Under the pieces are notes generated by a model that was not told where the DNA came from, did not search any database, and saw nothing but the letters and a program-made list of their open reading frames with translations. The position numbers were made by a program, and so were the translations under genes. From contig CAUYUJ010014205.1 in assembly GCA_963575745.1 (NCBI GenBank), positions 706,674 to 770,673 on the forward strand: a stretch of 64,000 bases of DNA, in the 5' to 3' direction. Below, in pieces: positions 58,850-64,000 of this stretch. This DNA is from Prorocentrum cordatum. Taxonomy: Eukaryota > Sar > Dinophyceae > Prorocentrales > Prorocentraceae. The stretch's first letter is position 1, and the number at the start of each line of letters is the position of its first letter.

Positions 58850-59122
58850 GCAGAGATATACCAGGGGCTTGTGCGCCTGCGAATGTATTCGGACACCCTG
58901 TGCAAGCCTGATCAATAGCGGCGGCAGGACGCAGCGGGGGCGGGGGTAACCGCAGGGGGGCGGGGGCTGAATCAACGACGACGACGCGACGACGGCGACG
59001 CGATGACGACGGCGACGCTCTCCTGCCCTCCGAACGTTTTAGTTTCTGCGTGGCCTCCGCTCAGACATGGTCAGCAATGCATGTACATGTTAAAAAGCTA
59101 CGCGATGGTTTGATTTCGCTGT
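58850..59122. other. No supported gene; CGACGACG tract
   Basis: Contains a (GACGACGCGACGACGGCGACG) tract at 58,975-59,015. No ORF with support. Confidence 0.5.
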
Positions 59123-59782
59123 TCAGCGTCCCTCCGAACCCCATCGGCGATGCCGAGCGGCAGCCCCGATGACTCCGCCGCGTCGTGAGCTTCGTCTGCA
59201 AGCCGCCCGCACGGGAGCGAGGGCGACTTGCTGAAAGAGCAGACGCGGTCGGCGCCAGGCGGGGTTACCTGGGCGTAGGAGGCGAACGTGCGCGGCCCCA
59301 GCGTTTGGCCAGTGCCATCCAGAGCTCAGGCACGGTGCGCGCGCACTCCTGACCGACCGCAGGAGTGACTGCGCTCCGCCCCAAGGCCCAAGAAGGCACT
59401 GGCCAACGCGGCGGCGGCGCATGGATGCCCCCCGGGCCACCTTGGCCACGTGCGCGCAAGCCGCGCGCGCGAAAGAACACGCGGGGTTGCCCCAGCACTC
59501 CCAGCACTGGTTCACCTGAGGAGCCATTGATCTGCGATCGCACCAGGGCCGATCGATCAAGCCTGAACGGGCCGAGCGATTGTCTCCGAACGGCGAGCTG
59601 GAGGTCTTTGCGACCGAGGTGATCGCGGTCGCGGCCGCGGTCAATGGCGGGGTCACTTCCGAGCCCGCGGCCGACGCGGGCCACGGGTAGTGATCGTCCG
59701 CGCACTCCTCGTTCCAGTTGGCAACGCCCGAAAGGCGGTACAGGAATGCCATGGCGGCTGCCAGGCAAACTAGCACGCGCAC
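59123..59782 (-). CDS. Hypothetical ORF with signal-peptide-like start
   Basis: A 219-codon frame begins MRVLVCLAAAMAFLYRLSGV, a short basic n-region and hydrophobic core like a signal peptide. It then becomes Ala/Arg/Ser-rich with WECWGNPACSFARAACAH. Overlapping long frames exist on both strands in this GC-rich stretch, so it may not be a gene. Confidence 0.25.
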   Translation of the reverse strand: MRVLVCLAAAMAFLYRLSGVANWNEECADDHYPWPASAAGSEVTPPLTAAATAITSVAKTSSSPFGDNRSARSGLIDRPWCDRRSMAPQVNQCWECWGNPACSFARAACAHVAKVARGASMRRRRVGQCLLGPWGGAQSLLRSVRSARAPCLSSGWHWPNAGAAHVRLLRPGNPAWRRPRLLFQQVALAPVRAACRRSSRRGGVIGAAARHRRWGSEGR

Positions 59783-59945
59783 GCTCGGACCAGAATGCCA
59801 ACTCTGCGCGCCGCGCTGCTGCGAGGCGAGCTGGCGACTGCTCCTGCGAAATGCTACGCTGCATTCGCCATGAACAAATCATCGCATGGCGCTTCATTCT
59901 GCTTGACAGCGCCGACATGCAAGACACTCGATCACAAAACAGCAT

Positions 59946-60296
59946 GCTTTACAGACAATAAGGAAAGGAGATCATGTCCGCACTGAACGGGAGAAAACGG
60001 GTCCTGTTGGTCGATCGGCCTCGAGGTGCCGTGCCAGCGCAGCAGCCAATTGACGCGGGCGCTGCGGGCCGCCGCAGTCGGCTTCGCCCTGGCAGCGAGG
60101 CAGCGGCCGAAGCAGGCCGAGCGGAGGGTGTTGCTACCAAGTCGAACGAGGCCCCGAGCGACGTGCCCGCGCGACCATCCACGCGAGCCAATCAGCGCGT
60201 GCACAGCAGTGCACGTCCATTGCGCACGCCAGCGAGCACGCGGCGCGCATGGTGCACGCGCACCTTGTGCGCGCTGTGTGCGCGAAGAGTTCACGC
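59946..60296. other. No supported gene
   Basis: GC-rich, with open frames in several registers. No domain is recognised. Confidence 0.4.
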
Positions 60297-60309
60297 GTAG
60301 TAGTAGTGA

Positions 60310-60376
<67 letters not shown>

Positions 60377-60490
60377 CGTAGTAGTAGTAGTGGTAGTAGT
60401 ACAGGGTGTAGTGAAAGTAGTTGTGTTCGTCGTAGCAGTAGTAGTGAAAAAAGTAGTAGTAGTTATAGTAGAAGTAGTCGTCGTAGCAGT
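60297..60490. repeat. (TAG)n microsatellite
   Basis: AGT/TAG run, pure to about 60,376, then degenerate (GTAGTCGTAG, AAGTAG). Confidence 0.96.
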
Positions 60491-60494
60491 AACA

Positions 60495-61735
60495 CCATGC
60501 GCACGCGGTGTGCACACCGTGCGCAGACGGTGTGCACACCGTGCGCAGACGGTGTGCACACCGTGCGCACGCGGTGTGCACACCGTGCGCAGACGGTGTG
60601 CACACCGTGCGCACGCGGTGTGCACACCGCGCGCAGACGGTGTGCACACCGTGTGCAAACGCACACCGTGCGCATGCGGTGTGCGCACCGTCTGCACACG
60701 GCGCGCACACCGTGTAGGCGGTGTGCACACCGTGTGCAGACGGTGTGCACGCCCGACTCATGGTGTACACGCCGCCTACTCATGGTGTGCACACGGCGTG
60801 CACACCGCGCGCGCACGCGGTGTGCACACCGTGCGCAAACGGTGTGCACACCGCGCAGACGGTGTGCACCGCGCGCAGACGGTGTGATCCGTGTGCAAAC
60901 GGTGTGCACACCGTGCGCATGCGGTGTGCACACCGTCTGCAACACGGCGTGCACACCGTGCAGGCGGTGTACACACCGTGTGCAGACGGTGTGCACGCCG
61001 CAGACTCATGGTGTACAGGCCGTCTACTCACGGTGTGCGCACGGCGTGCACACCGTGCGCACGCGGTGTGCACACCGTGCGAAGACGGTGTGCACACCGT
61101 GCACAGACGGCGTGCACACCGTGCGCACGCGGTGTGCACACCGTGCGAAGACGGTGTGCACACCGTGCGCAGACGGTGCGAACACCGTGCGCACGCGGTG
61201 TGCACACCGTGCGCAGACGGTGTGCACACCGTGCGCAGGCGGTGCACACCGCGCGCAGACGGTGTGCACACCGTGTGCAAACGGTGTGCACACCGCGTGC
61301 AAACGATGTGCACACCGCCGACTCATGGTGCACACGCCGTCTGTTCATGTTGTGCACACGGTGTGCACACCGCCTGCACACGGCGTGCACACCGCGTGCG
61401 CACGGTGTGCACACCGCGTGCGCGCGGTGTGCACACTGCTACAGATGGTGTGCACACTGTCGACTCATGGCGTGAACACTATGCGCAAACGGTGCGCACA
61501 CGGTGCGCACGCGCACGCGGTGTGCACAAGGTGTGCACGCCGTGTGCGGACGGTGTGCACACCTCGTGCGCAAGGTGTGCACGCCGTTTACAGACAGTGT
61601 GCACACCGTGTGCAGGCGGTGTGCACACCGTCTACACGTGGTGTGCACACCGTCTACAAGTGGCGTGCACACCGTGCACGGACCAGACGGCGTGCACACC
61701 GCCGGCCCACGGTGCACGCGCCATCTGATCATGGC
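60495..61735. repeat. 22-bp self-complementary tandem array, ~55 units
   Basis: Units of 22 bases such as GGTGTGCACACCGTGCGCAGAC, with GTGCGCACGC variants. Each contains GGTGTGCACACC, a perfect 12-base palindrome of alternating purine and pyrimidine. As 22 is not a multiple of three, three units encode a 22-residue periodic peptide (CTPCADGVHTVRRRCAH type), and frames stay open on both strands for hundreds of codons. These are not genes. Confidence 0.95.
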
Positions 61736-62100
61736 GCGCCTGCTGTTTTACCGTGTTTAAATTTGTTGCTACAAAATATGGGAACTTATGTTTTGTGGTG
61801 CATGTGTTTGTGCGCGCGCGTGTGAGTATGTGTGTTATACTGTTTGGTTATCGCTAGTTTTTGGCTGCGTTTTCGTTAAGTTTGCCCTCCCTCCCTTGTT
61901 TCCTCGCGCTGCTTTCTTTGTTTGTAAAGCCTGTTCGTGCCGCTGTCTTGGGGCCTTGTCGTTAGCGGCGCAGCGTCGTCTTCCCCCTTTGGGGTGGCGC
62001 CAGCGCGTGTGTGCGGCGAGGTAACTCTCAGAAGCGGAGCACCTTCCGCAGCTTCTCCCACTCGGCCAGGGGCGGCAGCGGGGTCGTGTCCTCGGAGGCC
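61736..62100. other. No supported gene
   Basis: T-rich and mixed sequence (61,740-61,900), then GC-rich. No recognised feature. Confidence 0.4.
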
Positions 62101-62115
62101 GCGTGTTTTTCTTTT

Positions 62116-62349
62116 ACGCGACGACGACGACGACGACCACGACGACGACCGCGACGACCGTGGACACGACGACAAAAGCGACGACGACGACGACGCCCGC
62201 GACCACGACGACGACAAACGCGACGACGGCGAGCACGAACGCGACGACGACGACGCCCGCGACCACGACGACGACGAACACGACGACGACGACGACAAAC
62301 ACGGCGACGACGACGCCCACGACCGCGACGACGGCGGCGACGACGACGA

Positions 62350-62381
<32 letters not shown>

Positions 62382-62640
62382 GCGACGACCACGACGACGA
62401 CGACGACGACGACGACAACGACGACGACGACTACGACCGCGACGACGTCCGCGACGGCGAATACGGCAAAAGCAACAACGGCGGCGACGACGACGGCGGC
62501 GACGACCACGACGACCGTGGACACTACGACAGCACGACCGACGCGACCACCGCGCCCACCACCACGACCACCACCGCGACCGCCACCACCACCACGATCG
62601 CCACCGCCGCCGCGGCCACCACGACAACCACGAGCACGAC
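62116..62640. repeat. (CGA)n/(ACG)n degenerate microsatellite
   Basis: CGACGACGA with CGACCACGAC variants over 500 bases, ending in ACCACCACGACC. Thr-, Asp- or Arg-rich ORFs in the three frames are artefacts. Confidence 0.96.
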
Positions 62641-62698
62641 GCTATCAAAAATAAGTTTTTTTATTATCAAAAAGCGACAAAAACAACAAAAGCGACAA

Positions 62699-63849
62699 TC
62701 AATAACAAAAAAAAAAAACGTCCTCGTCTTGGCGGCTCTCGCACTGGGAAGGCTTGAAGCGCCTGCTCACCACCGCGTCGGTGGAGTACGCCGAGACGAA
62801 GCTGGACACTGTGACGAATTCGTAGACCTCTTCGTCCGAGCCCCACGAGTTCAGGCGCGCCAACGTGCCGTCCAGGCACCAACGCACGCCTGCCATGGCG
62901 TGCGTTCCCGTCGAAGTTGGCGGTACTCTGGCCACGCTGACGATGACGTACAGGCCGCGGCACTTGTCCACGAGCTTGCACGCTTCGTCAAAGTTCCGCG
63001 TGACCTCTCTCGCGTACGATCTGAAGTAGCGGATGGTCTGCTTCTTCCGCACGCAGAACCGCCCCAATTTCTCGGCCATGCTATCTGGCCAACGCGCCTT
63101 TCACGGGAACAACACAAAAACGCACGCGACAACCAATTGTTTCAGAATAGAAACCACGCTACAAAACAAATCTAAAACATGTTTTGAAACTTTTTAACCA
63201 TTAATTGGTAGTCGCATGCTTTTTGTGTTTAACGAACCTAGAAACCTTTGGCGGGAGGCCGTTCGCCATCCAGGAGTCAAAGATCTCCTTGGACTCCGCG
63301 GTGGTGTTGAACTTGATCCTCAAGACGTGGGCGGAAGTTGTGGCCAGGGCGTACTCCGAGCAAAGCCCGAAGCCGCCCTGGTCCAACACGTCCGCGAGGA
63401 GCCTTCGCTGCGGTTCTGTCGTTTTCTGCTGCGTCTCTCTAGGCTCCTCCCCTGGCTTCTCCTTCGCCTCCTCCTCCTCCTCCTTCAGCTCTGGCGCGTC
63501 CTCCTGCTTTGGCTGCTGGTACTCCTTGTTCTTCTGGATGAGGGCCTGTTGTGTGTGTGTGTTGTTTTTTGTGTTGTTTAAAAATAATTAAACAATTTTA
63601 CATAGGAACCTGATATGCGTGCCGCACAGGCTCCGTAACAATGGACAAGGCGTGCTCGACGTCGTCGCGGCCGGACAGGCCCATGATCTTCTTCACCACG
63701 GCGCCTCTCTGAGGGCCTGTAAGGACGCCAGCGTCCGCGCAGGCGCAAATGCAACACTTTTCATTTGGCTGTGCGTTTCCTCTGTTTTTTTCGCCCTGTT
63801 TGTTGATCGCGCCGAACTTGCAATCCAGATTGATGCACAAGGATGGCAT
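62699..63849 (-). CDS. Probable three-exon gene, ~309 residues, function unknown
   Basis: Three ORFs on one strand join in frame if two introns are removed. Exon 1 (63,849-63,610) starts MPSLCINLDCKFGAINKQGE, contains CCICACADAG and ends HAYQ at CAG|GTTCCT. Intron 1 is 63,609-63,546 (64 nt, ends ACAACAG). Exon 2 (63,545-63,238) reads ALIQKNKEYQQPKQEDAPEL, an acidic stretch, then LLADVLDQGGFGLCSEYALA and ends CTAG|GTTCGT. Intron 2 is 63,237-63,081 (157 nt, ends GATAG). Exon 3 (63,080-62,699) reads MAEKLGRFCVRKKQTIRYFR to DEDVFFFCY and stop. Both introns are AT-rich and begin GTTC. The Cys-rich start suggests metal binding. No homology is recognised. Three separate small genes is the alternative. 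Confidence 0.55.
63081..63237 (-). other. Candidate intron 2 (157 nt)
   Basis: Begins GTTCGTTAAAC and ends CCAGATAG. AT-rich. Removal joins AG + C into a Ser codon ahead of MAEKLG (phase 2). Confidence 0.5.
63546..63609 (-). other. Candidate intron 1 (64 nt)
   Basis: Begins GTTCCTATG and ends ACACACAACAG. AT-rich against GC-rich flanks. Removal keeps the frame (phase 0). Confidence 0.5.
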
Positions 63850-64000
63850 GTTAAAAACAACAGCAACAAACAAACAAATACGTTAGCGTATGCTTGGCAA
63901 CGGCTTGAGCACAATACGTTCACTACATGATGAAAGTGAGCGTGAGGACGCTGATGAAATCTAGTGTTCGTCATCATCAAAATCATCATCATTGCAATTG
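63850..64000. other. No supported gene; AT-rich upstream flank
   Basis: A CAAACAAACAAATA run next to the exon-1 start, and a CATCAT-type end at 63,970-63,990. It could hold the 5' end of the neighbouring gene. Confidence 0.4.

Noticed and set aside
60495-61735. CRISPR-like array
   Set aside because: There are no unique spacers. Units are contiguous and the context is eukaryotic.
60026-61825. A 599-codon ORF and several others over the 22-bp array
   Set aside because: The period makes frames open on both strands; the peptides are pure repeat translations.

Overview
The window most likely comes from a dinoflagellate nuclear genome. The evidence is: (i) a 21-nt near-match (18/21 by eye) to the dinoflagellate spliced leader, ending TTTTGGCTCAAG, directly upstream of an ORF at 35,217; (ii) a LINE and two very large Ty1/copia elements whose domains resemble families I know from dinoflagellates, recalled rather than searched; (iii) GC-rich DNA full of microsatellites and minisatellites. 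No host housekeeping gene is recognised. Nearly everything is mobile DNA or tandem repeat, and coding is almost all on the minus strand.

Layout. 1-5,700: microsatellites and minisatellites with no supported gene. 5,728-12,195: a decayed LINE on the minus strand (ORF1, then APE endonuclease, reverse transcriptase and a Cys/His C-terminus) with a (TCC)n tail. 12,590-16,690: satellites and C-rich arrays. 16,694-32,300: Copia-A, a 15.6-kb LTR retrotransposon on the minus strand, with LTRs of about 262 bp and a candidate 5-bp target duplication. Its order is gag, ORFs of unknown role, a complete Tpt1/KptA-like RNA 2'-phosphotransferase, a RING-H2 finger, protease, methyltransferase-like domains, integrase, RT and RNase H. 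32,300-33,800: satellites. 33,827-35,217: a retroposed ORF carrying the spliced-leader relic. About 35,870-55,440: Copia-B, a second giant copia element on the minus strand (Cys-rich gag, CCCH fingers, protease, integrase, RT, RNase H), followed by about 11 kb of accessory ORFs including a C5-methyltransferase-like and an ADP-ribosyltransferase-like domain. 55,440-56,580: satellites, including a 52-bp satellite that flips orientation. 56,929-58,847: a broken P-loop NTPase. 60,297-62,640: microsatellites and a 22-bp self-complementary array. 62,699-63,849: a probable three-exon gene of unknown function.

Main discovery candidate. Each copia element carries its own family of short palindromes scattered through its coding sequence. 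Copia-A has at least 25 copies of a 14-nt unit that would fold in the mRNA as a 5-bp stem with a 4-nt loop, often GNRA; most are read as Ala-Gly-X-Pro-Ala. Copia-B has about 20 copies of CGGCTNAGCCG, foldable as a stem with a 3-nt loop. Stem positions change in complementary pairs, and the copies avoid the integrase, RT and RNase H cores. They resemble Rickettsia palindromic elements in being tolerated inside genes. I know of no description of this in eukaryotic retrotransposons. The Tpt1-like enzyme in Copia-A is a second unusual feature.

Limits. All assignments are from reading, without searches. Many ORFs are joined across frameshifts or stops that could be decay or sequencing error.
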